50,378 nt of DNA from Kiloniellaceae bacterium (GCA_021776055.1 JAJFGP010000036.1:1-50378), one strand, 5' to 3'; counted from the first letter of the stretch, positions 33,917 to 43,959 are shown. Made by a program: numbers and translations. The notes: generated by a model not told the origin, from the sequence alone.

Positions 33917-34815
33917 GCCCCTGGCGGCGCGGCAAGTTTCTTCTGGAGGCCCTCGGCTTTCTCCTCGCGGTTGGATTCTTGCGTCTGTTTTCCCCGGAGG
34001 GCGCCTCGAACCTGGGCGGGTTCCTGGGGCGCACGATCGGTCCGCGCCTGGGTATCACCCGGCGGGCGCGACAGAATCTTCGCTTGGCGTTTCCCGAGAA
34101 GACCTCGCCGGAAATCGAGACCATCGTGCGCGGCATGTGGGACAACCTGGGCCGGGTAGCCGCCGAATACCCGCACCTGGGGCGCATTGCGGCGGCGGAT
34201 AGCGACCGCGTCGAACTGGTGAACATCGACGATGTCCGAGCCCTGCCGAACGGCCCGACGGCCGGTATTCTCGTCTCCGCGCATCTGGCTAATTGGGAAA
34301 TCTTGCCGGTCGTCGCGGCGCGCACCGGCATCGATATGATGGGTGTGGTGCGCGAGCCCAACAACCCTTATGTGCGGCCGCTGCTCGAACGTCTGCGGGG
34401 CATTGCCGGCGGCGAGCGCACCGATAAAGGCTCCAGGGGCGCGCGCGAAGCTGTTCAGGTGCTGCGCAACAATCGCGTTCTCGCCATGCTCATCGACCAG
34501 AAGATGAATACCGGCATTTCATTGCCTTTCTTCGGGGCCGAGGCGATGACCCTGGTGGCGCCGGCACAACTTGCCCTGCGGTTTCGCTGTCCGCTGGTGC
34601 CGATACGCGTCGAGCGTCTCGGGCCCGCCCGTTTTCGCGTGGAGGCGCAGCCGCCGCTGGTCTTACCGGAAACCACCGACCGGGACGCCGCAGTGGCTCA
34701 GATCATGACCGAGCTCAACCGTATTCTGGAAAACTGGATTCGCGAGCGGCCCGAGCAGTGGCTGTGGCTACACCGGCGCTGGCCGGACTCGGCCCGCCGG
34801 GCTGGCTCACCCTAA
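33913..34815 (+). CDS. LpxL/HtrB-type lipid A acyltransferase
   Basis: Lysophospholipid acyltransferase-superfamily enzyme of 300 residues that adds secondary acyl chains to lipid A. The catalytic block SAHLANWEIL corresponds to the HxxxxE/D motif, and DQKMNTGISLPFFG is the second typical block. The C-terminal ERPEQWLWLHRRWP is a strong family marker. It overlaps lpxK by 4 bases (ATGA) and the convergent SPOR gene by 4 bases. Which acyl chain it transfers cannot be told. Confidence 0.92.
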   Translation: MSPWRRGKFLLEALGFLLAVGFLRLFSPEGASNLGGFLGRTIGPRLGITRRARQNLRLAFPEKTSPEIETIVRGMWDNLGRVAAEYPHLGRIAAADSDRVELVNIDDVRALPNGPTAGILVSAHLANWEILPVVAARTGIDMMGVVREPNNPYVRPLLERLRGIAGGERTDKGSRGAREAVQVLRNNRVLAMLIDQKMNTGISLPFFGAEAMTLVAPAQLALRFRCPLVPIRVERLGPARFRVEAQPPLVLPETTDRDAAVAQIMTELNRILENWIRERPEQWLWLHRRWPDSARRAGSP

Positions 34816-35144
34816 CGGCGCACCACGAGACAATCCATACGCTGCGCCTTGAGCTGCAGGCACATGTCCTCGGCGGTCGCCTCGTTCGGAAATGGCCCGA
34901 TCTGGATGCGATAGAAGGTGCCGCGAGCCCCCAGGTTCGCTTCCTCCAAGGTTAGTGTCATATCGCCCAGAAGTTCCGCATTCTTGGCGCGCAGCAGCTC
35001 CCAGTGCCGTTGCGCCAGGTCCGACGAGCCCATCGAGGCCAGTTGAACAAGGTAGCCGGTAGCCGCCTGCACCGAGCGGCCCGACAGCCCTTGGCCCGCG
35101 ACAAAACCAACGAGCACTCCGGCAATAACCAGCAACGACCTCAT
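34812..35144 (-). CDS. Small exported SPOR domain protein
   Basis: A 110-residue protein with an N-terminal signal or anchor (MRSLLVIAGVLVGFVAGQGL) and one SPOR domain (GYLVQLASMGSSDLAQRHWE through CLVVRR). SPOR domains bind denuded peptidoglycan at division sites. It lies 97 bases downstream of the M23 peptidase gene on the same strand, and both act on the cell wall, so they probably work together. Confidence 0.85.
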   Translation of the reverse strand: MRSLLVIAGVLVGFVAGQGLSGRSVQAATGYLVQLASMGSSDLAQRHWELLRAKNAELLGDMTLTLEEANLGARGTFYRIQIGPFPNEATAEDMCLQLKAQRMDCLVVRR

Positions 35145-35241
35145 AACAAGCCCCCGAAATTAGCGCAAAACTCACCGTCTGATGGAGCTTAGCAGATTCC
35201 ACCCGCCGGGGTCACCGGCGCGATTAGCATCCAGCCGAACC

Positions 35242-36066
35242 TTAATCCGCCGGCATGGGCGGCACAAAAAAAGCCGGGTCGAGGCGTTGATCGAACCAAT
35301 TGATCCGCCAATCAAGATGCGCCCCGGTCACCCGCCCGGTCCGGCCGACACTGCCGATGGGGTCGCCTTGCCTCAACTCGTTTCCTTCCTTCACCCAGAC
35401 TTCCTTCAGGTGCGAATAGACCGAGGTCAGGCCGTGCCCATGGTCAAGCAAGACGGTCCCGCCGGTGTAGTACATATCGCTATCGGCGATGGTGACCACG
35501 CCATCCGCCGGGGCCACCACCGGCGTTCCCTCGGGGGCCGCAACGTCGAGACCGAAATGCGGCCGGCGTGGCTTGCCGTTGAGAATGCGCCGGCTGCCGA
35601 AGACGCCACTGATCGGACCGGTCACCGGCCAGATGAATCCGCTGGCATAGAGCGGCCGCGGCGCATCCACCGCCCGTGCCTGGGCGATGCGAGCGTTCTC
35701 GGCCTGGATCCGGGCCAGCACCTCCGGCGGTGGCGAGACCATTTTTTTCGGCAGGCCATCGATGCGCTGAACTTTGTATTCCCGCTGCGCAATGCTCAGA
35801 GTGCGCTGCTCGCGCGTGCCATCCGGCAGCACGACCTGTAGCGCTGCCTCTTTAGGCGCGTCCCAGTTAAATCCGAAAATAAAATCGCCGGTCGCCGTTA
35901 CCCGCACGTTGCGGTCATTCAGGGTAACCTGGGCGCCCGGTTCCGTATGGCCATAGACTAAACCACCCTGCTGGAATTGACCGTCCAGGCGCAATTCCGC
36001 GCCAACAGCAGGCGCGGCCAGTAAAACCGAGACCAGCAGCCAGCAATATGCGAAAGGTAATTTCAG
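35242..36066 (-). CDS. M23 family peptidase, likely CTG start
   Basis: Exported LytM-type peptidoglycan endopeptidase of 274 residues. The signal peptide reads [22 protein letters not shown] beta domain ([18 protein letters not shown]) follows, then the M23 core with zinc ligands in [16 protein letters not shown] and [10 protein letters not shown] and the last histidine in TGAHLDWRI. No ATG, GTG or TTG is in frame near the signal peptide. A CTG at 36066 overlaps the xseA stop as CTGA, the same layout as the common ATGA overlap, with AAGG upstream. I take that as the start. Confidence 0.82.
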   Translation of the reverse strand: MKLPFAYCWLLVSVLLAAPAVGAELRLDGQFQQGGLVYGHTEPGAQVTLNDRNVRVTATGDFIFGFNWDAPKEAALQVVLPDGTREQRTLSIAQREYKVQRIDGLPKKMVSPPPEVLARIQAENARIAQARAVDAPRPLYASGFIWPVTGPISGVFGSRRILNGKPRRPHFGLDVAAPEGTPVVAPADGVVTIADSDMYYTGGTVLLDHGHGLTSVYSHLKEVWVKEGNELRQGDPIGSVGRTGRVTGAHLDWRINWFDQRLDPAFFVPPMPAD

Positions 36067-37517
36067 AGCAATGAGCCTTGCGGGTTGTTGCCCGAGCGGG
36101 GCTTGGGTTTGCGTTTTGGCGCCGGTGTCCCATCGGCCGTGGCGGCAACGCGGCCATCCTCGAACTCGATCTCGAGGGCCAGGCCGGCGGTTACCTGACC
36201 GGCGCGGGCGACCAATCCGTCCGGACCATGCACCGCCGCAAAGCCGCGTTTGAGCACGTTCTTGTACGAGGTGCTTTGCAGCACACGATCGAGGGCGGCC
36301 AGACTTTGCCGGGCGTCGATGAGCCAGCGTGGCCGTTGCAGCAGCGCGAAGAAGCGCTGTGCCGGCGCCGTCAGGCGCTCCCGCGCCAGGGCCAGTTGCC
36401 GCTGGGGATGGGGCACCCGCGCCGCCAGTTGATTGACCCGATCGCGATGCTGCCGGAGCAGCTGGTCCGCCGCATGGCGAAAACGTTCGACCCGCTCGTC
36501 CAAACGCTGGCTTTTTTCCTCCAACAGGCGCCCGGGATCGGGCAAGCCCCGGCCCAGGCCCTCGATCAGGGTACGTTGCGTCTCGATCAGGCGCCCGGCC
36601 GCGGCGCGCAGGCGCCGGTCGGTATCGAGGGTCTGTGCCACGAGTTCGGCACGCACCGGCACCGCCATCTCCGCCGCGGCGGTAGGGGTTGGTGCCCGCC
36701 GGTCCGCGGCCAAGTCGATGAGCGTATTGTCGGTCTCGTGCCCAACGGCGGAAATGAGGGGAATCGCCGAGCCGGCGGCGGCGCGCACCACCACTTCCTC
36801 GTTGAAGGCCCAAAGATCCTCCAGGCTGCCACCGCCGCGAGCAACAATCAGCAGATCGGGCCGACGCACCGATCCGTCGGCCGGTAACCGGTTGAAGCCG
36901 TCGATGGCGGCGGCGATCTGCTCGGCCGCGCCCTCGCCCTGAACCAGCACCGGCCAGACCAGCACATGGCGCGGGAAACGGTCCGCCAGCCGGTGCAAAA
37001 TATCGCGAATGACCGCCCCGGTGGGCGAGGTGACCACACCAATCACCTCGGGCAGGTAGGGAAGCGGCCGCTTGCGCGCCGTATCGAACAGACCTTCCGC
37101 GGCCAATGCCCGCTTGCGCGCCTCCAGCAGCTTGAGCAAAGCGCCTTCGCCGGCCAGTTCGATACTTTCGATAACGATCTGATACTTCGATCGCCCCGGA
37201 TAGCTTGTAATGCGGCCGCTGGCGATTACCTCCATGCCATCTTCCGGTGCGATGCCGAGACGGCCGGCGTTACCGCGCCAGCACACCGCGTCGAGAACCG
37301 CGTTCTCATCCTTCAATGACAGATACAGATGGCCCGATGCGGCGCGCTTGAAACCGGAGATTTCACCGCGCACGCGAACCCACTCGAAAGTGCCTTCAAG
37401 GGTGCGCTTAACGGCCTGGGAGATTTCCGAGACCGAGAAAAGCGGCCGGTTGTCGGCCGCCCCGGACTCATCCGTTCCGGCGCTCGTGTGATTGGGATCG
37501 GTTGAAAAGTCGCTCAT
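36063..37517 (-). CDS. xseA: Exodeoxyribonuclease VII large subunit
   Basis: Large subunit of the single-strand exonuclease VII. Residues ~25-125 form the OB-fold ([20 protein letters not shown]), followed by the catalytic XseA domain with [18 protein letters not shown] and [18 protein letters not shown], then a long coiled coil. ATG at 37517 gives 484 residues; a GTG three codons earlier is possible. The stop overlaps the M23 peptidase start (CTGA). XseB is not in the window. Confidence 0.95.
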   Translation of the reverse strand: MSDFSTDPNHTSAGTDESGAADNRPLFSVSEISQAVKRTLEGTFEWVRVRGEISGFKRAASGHLYLSLKDENAVLDAVCWRGNAGRLGIAPEDGMEVIASGRITSYPGRSKYQIVIESIELAGEGALLKLLEARKRALAAEGLFDTARKRPLPYLPEVIGVVTSPTGAVIRDILHRLADRFPRHVLVWPVLVQGEGAAEQIAAAIDGFNRLPADGSVRRPDLLIVARGGGSLEDLWAFNEEVVVRAAAGSAIPLISAVGHETDNTLIDLAADRRAPTPTAAAEMAVPVRAELVAQTLDTDRRLRAAAGRLIETQRTLIEGLGRGLPDPGRLLEEKSQRLDERVERFRHAADQLLRQHRDRVNQLAARVPHPQRQLALARERLTAPAQRFFALLQRPRWLIDARQSLAALDRVLQSTSYKNVLKRGFAAVHGPDGLVARAGQVTAGLALEIEFEDGRVAATADGTPAPKRKPKPRSGNNPQGSLL

Positions 37518-37590
37518 GGCCTGCACCTATGGTACAAGACCCACGGCGCCGAGACCAGCCACCGGATGCACAGGAGAGGGGCGGTAAAGC

Positions 37591-38850
37591 ATGAACGTAC
37601 TGGTGGTCGGCGGCGGCGGCCGCGAGCATGCCCTGTGCTGGAAGATTGCCGCTTCGCCGCTATGCGACACGCTCTACTGCGCGCCCGGCAACGCCGGCAT
37701 CGCCGCGAACGCCGAGTGTGTCGCCATCGATGCCGACGATGTGGAGGGCCTGGTCGCCTTCGCCACCGATTATGCCATCGACTTCGTTGTCGTCGGACCG
37801 GAGGCACCGCTGGTCGCCGGCCTGGTCGACCGCCTGTCCGAGGGTGGTATCAAGGCCTTTGGACCGACCGCCGCCGCGGCCATGCTGGAAGGCTCCAAGG
37901 GTTTCCTCAAGGATCTATGCGCCAGCTACGGCATTCCGACCGCCGATTACGGGCGCTTCGTCGACGCCGGCTCGGCCAAAAGCTTCGTGCGCGAGGCCGG
38001 AGCGCCGATCGTCATAAAGGCGGACGGTCTGGCGGCCGGCAAGGGCGTCATCATCGCCAAGACCGTCACCGAGGCGGAGGCAACCATCGATGCCATCATG
38101 GTGGATCGGGTCCTCGGTGCGGCCGGTCAGGCTCTGGTTATCGAGGAGCTGCTGGAGGGCGAGGAGGCTAGCTTCTTTGCCCTAGTCGATGGCGAGACGG
38201 TGCTACCCCTGGCCTGGGCGCAGGATCACAAACGCGCTTTCGATGGCGACCGCGGACCCAACACCGGCGGCATGGGCGCCTATTCCCCGGTCCCAGAGAT
38301 ATCGCGCCAACTTGAGGCCGAGGTGCTCAGCGATATCGTCCGGCCCACGGTACGGGCCATGAAGGAACAGGGACACCCTTATAAGGGTGTGCTCTATGCC
38401 GGCCTCATGCTCACCGCCGACGGGCCGAAACTGTTGGAATACAACGTCCGCTTCGGTGACCCGGAGTGCCAGGTTCTGTGCTTGCGCTTGATATCCGACT
38501 TGTTGCCGGCGCTGATTGCGACTTGCGATGGCGTCCTGTCCACCATGGACCTGCGCTGGACCGAGCAGCCGGCGCTAACCGTTGTCATGGCCACCAAGGG
38601 CTATCCGGGTGCCTACCGCAAGGGGTCCGAGATTCGGGGATTGGAGGCGGCGGCCGAGCAGCCGGACGTGATGATCTTCCACGCCGGAACCACCACCGGG
38701 CCGGATGGTGGGTTGCTGGCCAACGGCGGCCGGGTGCTCGATGTCACGGCGACCGGACCGACCATGGCCGAGGCCCGGGCCCGCGCCTACGCCGCGGCCG
38801 ACCGGATCGACTGGCCGGAGGGCTTTTACCGCCGCGATATCGGCGCCTAA
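37591..38850 (+). CDS. purD: Phosphoribosylamine-glycine ligase
   Basis: Second step of purine synthesis: joins glycine to phosphoribosylamine with ATP. The 419 residues are full length with an ATP-grasp fold. Seen: [19 protein letters not shown] at the start, [16 protein letters not shown] in the ATP site, and [12 protein letters not shown] plus [13 protein letters not shown] near the catalytic centre. AGGAGAGG precedes the ATG. It is divergent from xseA. Confidence 0.97.
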   Translation: MNVLVVGGGGREHALCWKIAASPLCDTLYCAPGNAGIAANAECVAIDADDVEGLVAFATDYAIDFVVVGPEAPLVAGLVDRLSEGGIKAFGPTAAAAMLEGSKGFLKDLCASYGIPTADYGRFVDAGSAKSFVREAGAPIVIKADGLAAGKGVIIAKTVTEAEATIDAIMVDRVLGAAGQALVIEELLEGEEASFFALVDGETVLPLAWAQDHKRAFDGDRGPNTGGMGAYSPVPEISRQLEAEVLSDIVRPTVRAMKEQGHPYKGVLYAGLMLTADGPKLLEYNVRFGDPECQVLCLRLISDLLPALIATCDGVLSTMDLRWTEQPALTVVMATKGYPGAYRKGSEIRGLEAAAEQPDVMIFHAGTTTGPDGGLLANGGRVLDVTATGPTMAEARARAYAAADRIDWPEGFYRRDIGA

Positions 38851-38985
38851 TTGACCGCCAATTCCGCCTAAAATCACCGATTTTCGGTAAGACCCCAAAA
38901 GCCTCCCACACGGTGTTTCGAGCGAGCATATTTTCGGGTACCATGCCTTGGTTGGCCGGCACACCACTGCGGCCGAACGAGGAGG

Positions 38986-39531
38986 ATGATGCGCCACCAC
39001 GGGGCCAGGACAAAGGTCCTCGACCGGTTATTGGCCTCGTTGGCCGAAGCCGACCAGGGGAGCAGGGAGCTCGACATCATCATGTCCTTTGTCTTGGGGG
39101 AAACCTCGGGCGAGGCCGGCAAGATGGTTGAGTTGCTGGTGGACGAAGGCTACCCCTGGGATATCGTCTCCGAGCTTCTGGATCACGACCTGCCGTCCTA
39201 TACGACCGCGCTCGATGCCGCCCTGCCCGGCGAGAATATTGTGCTCTCCGTCTACTCGACACGCCGGCGGCTGTGGGGCGCCGCGCATCGGATCACCGAT
39301 GGGCAGCACGTGATGCGCTGGGCCGCGACCGAGTGCTTGGCGCGACGCTTGGCGGCACTCTCGGCCCTGACACAGACGAAGACCGCAAAGCCCACCGAGA
39401 CGACGGAATTTGCGGAGGCGACACCGCCCAATGAGCCCACCCCTCCACCCGAGACCGATAGTGGAGATCAGGCGGGGAGCGATGAGGTGGAAGATGGCGA
39501 GGAAGAGACCGAGTGGAAGATCCTGTTTTGA
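38986..39531 (+). CDS. Conserved hypothetical protein with acidic tail
   Basis: A 181-residue soluble protein I cannot assign. Residues ~1-125 are mostly helical (DRLLASLAEADQGSRELDII; RMLWG-like basic stretch near RRRLWGAAHRI). The last ~50 residues are rich in T, P and E and end in a strongly acidic DEVEDGEEETEW run, probably disordered. AGGAGG sits directly before ATG 38986, so the second ATG at 38989 may be used. It precedes mipZ by 23 bases, so the two are probably in one operon and may share a role in division or chromosome positioning. Confidence 0.7.
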   Translation: MMRHHGARTKVLDRLLASLAEADQGSRELDIIMSFVLGETSGEAGKMVELLVDEGYPWDIVSELLDHDLPSYTTALDAALPGENIVLSVYSTRRRLWGAAHRITDGQHVMRWAATECLARRLAALSALTQTKTAKPTETTEFAEATPPNEPTPPPETDSGDQAGSDEVEDGEEETEWKILF

Positions 39532-39554
39532 TCTTGGGGGTGTAGATCGCACGC

Positions 39555-40406
39555 ATGGATGGCTCGATCATAAAATGCCTGCCTGGGCAGCGGCCGCCCT
39601 ATGTGATCGTCATCGGCAACGAAAAAGGCGGCACCGGCAAATCGACGACTGCCCTGCACTTGGTCGTGGCCTTGCTGAAACTTGGCTACAAGGTCGGCGC
39701 TATCGACCTGGATTCCCGGCAAGGCACGTTGTCGCACTACCTAGCCAACCGAGCCGCCTTTGCAGATGAGAGCGACCGGCCCTTACCCATGCCGGAACAT
39801 CGGTGCGTCGAGCGTTCGGATGCCGATGCACGCAGCACCGCCGAAGCCGAGGACAAGCAACACCTGCGCAAGGCATGCGCGGAGTTGGCGCATTGCGATT
39901 TTCTGGTCATCGACACGCCGGGCAGCGATGCCTTTCTCTCGCGTCTGGCGCACGAAAACGCCGATACTCTGGTAACACCGCTCAACGACAGTTTTCTCGA
40001 CATCGACGTGCTGGCACAGATCGACCGCCGCCGCCGGGAAGTTCTGGGCCCCAGCCGGTATTGCCAAATGGTCTGGGAGCAAAGCAATCGGCGCGCTGTT
40101 GATGGCCGAGCGCCAATCGATTGGGTCGTGATGCGCAATCGCCTGACCCATATCGAGGCGCGCAATAAACGCGAAATCGGCGCACTTCTGACGCAGCTTG
40201 CCACCCGCATCGGCTTTCGCCTCGCACCAGGCTTTGGCGAACGCGTGGTCTTTCGCGAGCTCTTCCTCAATGGGCTGACGTTGCTCGATCTGCCGGAGAT
40301 GGCCGAGGGCGATGGAGAATCGGCGGCGCCAAGCCACCTTGCCGCTCGGCAAGAGATCCGCATGCTGCTCGAATCGATTGGCCTGAGCGCGACTGTCTCA
40401 GCCTAG
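39555..40406 (+). CDS. mipZ: MipZ-type division-plane positioning ATPase
   Basis: ParA/MinD-superfamily ATPase of 283 residues. In alphaproteobacteria MipZ binds the ParB centromere complex and sets up a gradient that blocks FtsZ assembly near the poles. The deviant Walker A is GNEKGGTGKSTT at 21-32. GAIDLDSRQGTLSHYLANRA follows, then Walker B in FLVIDTPGSD. The ENADTLVTPLNDSFLDIDVL segment is typical of MipZ rather than ParA. It is convergent with the ParA-SPOR pair, 13 bases from the SPOR gene stop. Confidence 0.92.
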   Translation: MDGSIIKCLPGQRPPYVIVIGNEKGGTGKSTTALHLVVALLKLGYKVGAIDLDSRQGTLSHYLANRAAFADESDRPLPMPEHRCVERSDADARSTAEAEDKQHLRKACAELAHCDFLVIDTPGSDAFLSRLAHENADTLVTPLNDSFLDIDVLAQIDRRRREVLGPSRYCQMVWEQSNRRAVDGRAPIDWVVMRNRLTHIEARNKREIGALLTQLATRIGFRLAPGFGERVVFRELFLNGLTLLDLPEMAEGDGESAAPSHLAARQEIRMLLESIGLSATVSA

Positions 40407-40419
40407 AACGACCGCGCGG

Positions 40420-42411
40420 TCAGTTACCGCCGGAAGTTTTGACGACCAGGCACGCCTGGCGCTTCGCTGTCAACTGGGCACACAGGTTTGCGGCATCCCG
40501 CTGACTGTCGAAAGCCCCGGTGCGGACGCGAATGACGGTGCCATAATCCACCAGCTTCACCTCATCGAGCGCGGGTACCATGTCGGACAGAATCTCGGGG
40601 AACCGTTGCTTGAGTTTGCTCCACTCCTGCTCGGCCCCCGCCCGTGTTTTTACGGACGCGAGTTGGACGACAAAGTCCGCGACTTTCGTCGCCGGTGTTC
40701 CCTGTAACCCGGCCTGATCGTCCGCCGGAACGCTACCGGCTTCCGCGGGTGCTGGCTTGCGCAACGGAACCGGTACCAACCGAATCACCGAATCATCTAT
40801 GCCGGTAGCCGGCGCAACCTCGGGGGTACTGCTGGCCTCGACGTCCGTTGCGGTATCGGGGGACGCGGCATCGGGTGCAAGATCGGGCCCGGGGGCGGTG
40901 TCGGGTGTGGCATCCAACGGCGTAGCCGGCACCGATTCGGATGCCGACTCGGGTGCCATAAGGGCGGGCTCAAGGGTCGGCGCGGGCGGCAATGACGGTC
41001 GGCTCGGCGCCGGCAGGTTCACTGATTCCTGCACCGTCTTGACTACCAGGCCAAATTCATGATCGCCGGTCGGCAAGGCCACCTCCGGCACAAAGACCCA
41101 TTCGCCGAACGCATCCGCCTGAACGGTGCCAATCGGCTCGCCGTTGTCGAGGACAATAAGTTCACTGTTCGGCGCCGCCCGGCCGGCGATCACCGCCTCG
41201 CCGCTCGCTTCCAGACGCACCACATCGACGGTTGGCTTCACGGGAGCCGCCGGCGCGGGGGGCGCGGTCTGCTGTGTGGTAGCAGCCTGTTCTGTGCTGG
41301 CGGTCTGGGCGGGAACAGCCTGGGCAGGAACAGCCTGAACTGGCGCGGTTGCGCTCTGATCGGTCGTCCCTTGCGTCTCGCTCGGCTGTGTCTCGCTCGG
41401 CGCTTCGGCCGACTGCAAATCAGCCGCCTCAGCCTCGGTGGGAATTCCGCTAGAGCTCGACTCGCTGTCCACCGGGCTTAGAACCGGCTCCGGGATGCTG
41501 GCTTCGAGCGGTGTTGGCGGTGTTGGCGCCGTCGGTTCCGGCTCAATAGCCACCGTGCTCGCCGGAGTTTCGCTCACCGGTGTTTCTACCGATGGCGTCG
41601 CGGGCTCGACCAGCGCCGGAGATTCCACTATCGGCGGCGGCGGTTCGACCGAGGTTGGCACCGTAACGTCGCTTGCGGTGTCGCTTGCCACCACGGGTTC
41701 CGATGTCGAACCAAAGCGCAAGGTCCCGAAGCCCCAGTCAACATCCGGATTCGCCATGTTCCAGCCGACGACAAGGGCCGCAAACGCCGCCGCCAAGGCT
41801 CCAAACGGCAGCAACCAGCCACCGCCGGACGCACGCTTGGGCCGAGCCATTGCCTCGACGCCAACCCGCCAATCTGGATCCGGGGTCGGAGCAAGGGCCG
41901 GCGCCTCAAGGGACGCATCGGCCTCGGATTCTTGTGGCAGAGGAATCTTCAATTTTGGCACCGACCCAACCTCCGCCGGTGCGCGCAGTTCCGCAGCCGG
42001 TTTTGGCTCGACCCGCAGTGTTAACTCAGCTTGTTGCTTCGGCTCCGGCTCGAGGGTCGCCGCCAAATCAATTGCCACCAAGTCCGCCGACACGAAGTCC
42101 GCCGGCTCCATATCGGGCTCGTCTTCGGCCAGGTCCGGCGATAGCTCTGGACGGTACTTCTTGCGCAAGAGGTCGAACGGCAGGAGGCTGGCCGCTGGGG
42201 CGGACTCAACACTCCGCTTTCCGGTCGCCTTCGTCTTAGGACTTGTGCCCGTGTCTTGCGACATCGAGTCGAGCGATATCTCCTCGTCGCTCTCAATCGG
42301 ACGCAACGATGGTTCCGTTGGAACGCCGCGCACAGTGGCAAGTTTGACCGGGGTTGCTCCGCCTTTTTTCGCCAAGAACGGCTTGGACGACGATACCTCT
42401 CGCAGACTCAT
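40420..42411 (-). CDS. Large single-pass membrane protein with SPOR domain
   Basis: A 663-residue protein: a cytoplasmic acidic/proline-rich region (~1-197), one membrane helix (WLLPFGALAAAFAALVVGW, ~198-217), a long periplasmic P/E/T/A-rich linker, an Ig-like module (SGEAVIAGRAAPNSELIVLD; GTVQADAFGEWVFVPEVALP) of the kind seen with LysM proteins, and a C-terminal SPOR domain (DFVVQLASVKTRAGAEQEW to the end). ATG at 42411 is chosen because GGCGGAG lies 6 bases upstream and it follows the ParA gene by 13 bases. It probably links a cytoplasmic ATPase to peptidoglycan at the septum or pole. Confidence 0.8.
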   Translation of the reverse strand: MSLREVSSSKPFLAKKGGATPVKLATVRGVPTEPSLRPIESDEEISLDSMSQDTGTSPKTKATGKRSVESAPAASLLPFDLLRKKYRPELSPDLAEDEPDMEPADFVSADLVAIDLAATLEPEPKQQAELTLRVEPKPAAELRAPAEVGSVPKLKIPLPQESEADASLEAPALAPTPDPDWRVGVEAMARPKRASGGGWLLPFGALAAAFAALVVGWNMANPDVDWGFGTLRFGSTSEPVVASDTASDVTVPTSVEPPPPIVESPALVEPATPSVETPVSETPASTVAIEPEPTAPTPPTPLEASIPEPVLSPVDSESSSSGIPTEAEAADLQSAEAPSETQPSETQGTTDQSATAPVQAVPAQAVPAQTASTEQAATTQQTAPPAPAAPVKPTVDVVRLEASGEAVIAGRAAPNSELIVLDNGEPIGTVQADAFGEWVFVPEVALPTGDHEFGLVVKTVQESVNLPAPSRPSLPPAPTLEPALMAPESASESVPATPLDATPDTAPGPDLAPDAASPDTATDVEASSTPEVAPATGIDDSVIRLVPVPLRKPAPAEAGSVPADDQAGLQGTPATKVADFVVQLASVKTRAGAEQEWSKLKQRFPEILSDMVPALDEVKLVDYGTVIRVRTGAFDSQRDAANLCAQLTAKRQACLVVKTSGGN

Positions 42412-42424
42412 CGTATGCTCCGCC

Positions 42425-43138
42425 TTATCGTATGTTCTGCCGTCCGCCACCAGCCACGGCGAACAATTTGTCAGCGGCTGGCGATGCCGGTAGGGCCGGC
42501 ATGACCGAAAGCTGCAGATTGCCGTCGATCCGGTTGGCCAGATATTTCCATAACTTGCGGACCTCCGCCGCCGAGCGGCTCTCCCCCGGTAGTTCCATGA
42601 CCGTCCGTCCGTCGATCATGCTTGAGGCGAAGTCCACCCGTTGATGAACGATGACGGGCGCCAACAAGCCGTGCCGAGACAAGATGCTCACCGCTTCGCT
42701 GGTAATCCGGGCCCGCGGAGTCGCCGCATTCAAGACAAAGATCAGAGGTTTGCCCAAATGCTCGACCAACTCCACGGTCGCGCCGATGGATCTTAGATCA
42801 TGCGGACTGGGCCTGGTCGGAATGACCACCAGATCCGATAGCTTGATGATATCACCGATGGCCGAGGTGAGCGCCGGCGGCGTGTCGATAACGAGGAGCT
42901 TGGTCCCCATTTCGCGCAACCGCTCGATGTTTTCCGCAAGATCGGTTAGCGCCGTCTGCATAAAGATCGGTGTCGGCGCAGCGCGCTTGTTCCACCAATC
43001 GGAGAGGCTACCCTGCGGATCGACATCGACCAATGCCACCGGCCCATTACCCGCCCGTTCTGCCTGAACGGCCAGATGTCCGGCCAAAGTGGTTTTCCCT
43101 GAGCCTCCCTTGCGGGAGGCAATCGCGATTACTTTCAT
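42425..43138 (-). CDS. ParA-family ATPase paired with SPOR protein
   Basis: A 237-residue ATPase of the ParA/MinD superfamily, distinct from the neighbouring MipZ. The deviant Walker A is ASRKGGSGKTTLAGHLA; VALVDVDPQGSLSDWWNKR follows and Walker B is in LLVIDTPPALTSA. No ParB gene is adjacent, so it is probably not a plasmid-type partition ATPase. ATG at 43138 has GGAAG six bases upstream. The membrane SPOR protein gene is 13 bases downstream, which suggests a positioning ATPase with an envelope partner. Confidence 0.87.
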   Translation of the reverse strand: MKVIAIASRKGGSGKTTLAGHLAVQAERAGNGPVALVDVDPQGSLSDWWNKRAAPTPIFMQTALTDLAENIERLREMGTKLLVIDTPPALTSAIGDIIKLSDLVVIPTRPSPHDLRSIGATVELVEHLGKPLIFVLNAATPRARITSEAVSILSRHGLLAPVIVHQRVDFASSMIDGRTVMELPGESRSAAEVRKLWKYLANRIDGNLQLSVMPALPASPAADKLFAVAGGGRQNIR

Positions 43139-43494
43139 TTTTTGCTTCCGAGCCCCCGGATTCAAATCGGGTTGGTTCGTTGTGCTCGAGCCGATTGCGG
43201 TCTAGTTCCCCCAGAACCTGCAGCGGACCCACTACATAACTTCGCTACATCTGCACAATCTACTATATCTAGTCGGCGGGCGGAACCCTGCGTATGCTGC
43301 AACAGCAAAAATAGTTGCCGAATTACCGCAAAATTTCGCCCCCGATTCGGTTTTTACTGTCATGCCCACGGTTTAGCCGGCCCACCCCGATTCGCATCCA
43401 GGTGCCGACGGCGGCCCCAACGGCCCATGGCACGGTGGCCGGGCCTGAAAACACGCCGGATTTCGATTCGATTTTTGCATACGAGCGCATACGC
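43139..43494. other. 356-bp non-coding gap between parA-like gene and tadA
   Basis: Both flanking genes are on the minus strand, so this gap should hold the parA promoter and the tadA end. I see no strong promoter. A plus-strand hairpin CCGAAT (43318-43323)/ATTCGG (43345-43350) followed by TTTTT looks like a terminator, but no plus-strand gene precedes it. The rest has no recognisable feature. Confidence 0.4.
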
Positions 43495-43959
43495 TCAACC
43501 GGGTCGACGAGCCGCAAAAAACTCGCGCAATAGCGCAGCGCATTGTGTTTCCTCGAGTCCACCGACAACTTCGGGCCGATGATGGCAAGTGCTATGCGAG
43601 AATATCCTGGGACCATGATCTACGCCACCGCTTTTCGGATCATACGCGCCAAAATAAAGACGCCGCAGCCGGGCGAAGGAAATAGCGGTGGCGCACATCG
43701 GGCAGGGCTCCAGGGTGACGTACAAATCGGCACCCTCGAGTCGTTTCAGACCCAGGCGTTGGGCGGCGGCGCTGATTACCAACAGTTCGGCATGCGCCGT
43801 GGGATCACAGCGCGACTCGACCTCATTGTGCGCCCGCCCCAGCACCTCACCACTGCCCCCGTCCACAAGCACGGCACCGACAGGCACCTCGCCTAGATCG
43901 GCGGCGGCTTTGGCCTCTTCGAGGGCCTGCAATATAGGCGATGCGTTGCGGTTTGCCAT
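43495..43959 (-). CDS. tadA: tRNA adenosine deaminase
   Basis: Converts adenosine to inosine at the wobble position of tRNA-Arg(ACG). The 154 residues carry the zinc deaminase motifs HAE in DPTAHAELLVISAA and PCPMC in VTLEPCPMCATAI. ATG at 43959 matches the family start (ALEEAKAAADLGEVPVGAVL soon after); a frame extended to 43995 adds 12 unlikely residues. Confidence 0.94.
   Translation of the reverse strand: MANRNASPILQALEEAKAAADLGEVPVGAVLVDGGSGEVLGRAHNEVESRCDPTAHAELLVISAAAQRLGLKRLEGADLYVTLEPCPMCATAISFARLRRLYFGAYDPKSGGVDHGPRIFSHSTCHHRPEVVGGLEETQCAALLREFFAARRPG

Noticed and set aside
38870-38884. AAAATC/GATTTT hairpin after purD
   Set aside because: The stem is AT-rich and short with no T-tract; too weak for a terminator.
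43318-43355. Plus-strand hairpin CCGAAT/ATTCGG followed by TTTTT
   Set aside because: It looks like a terminator, but the stem is only 6 bp with a 21-base loop and no plus-strand transcript leads into it.
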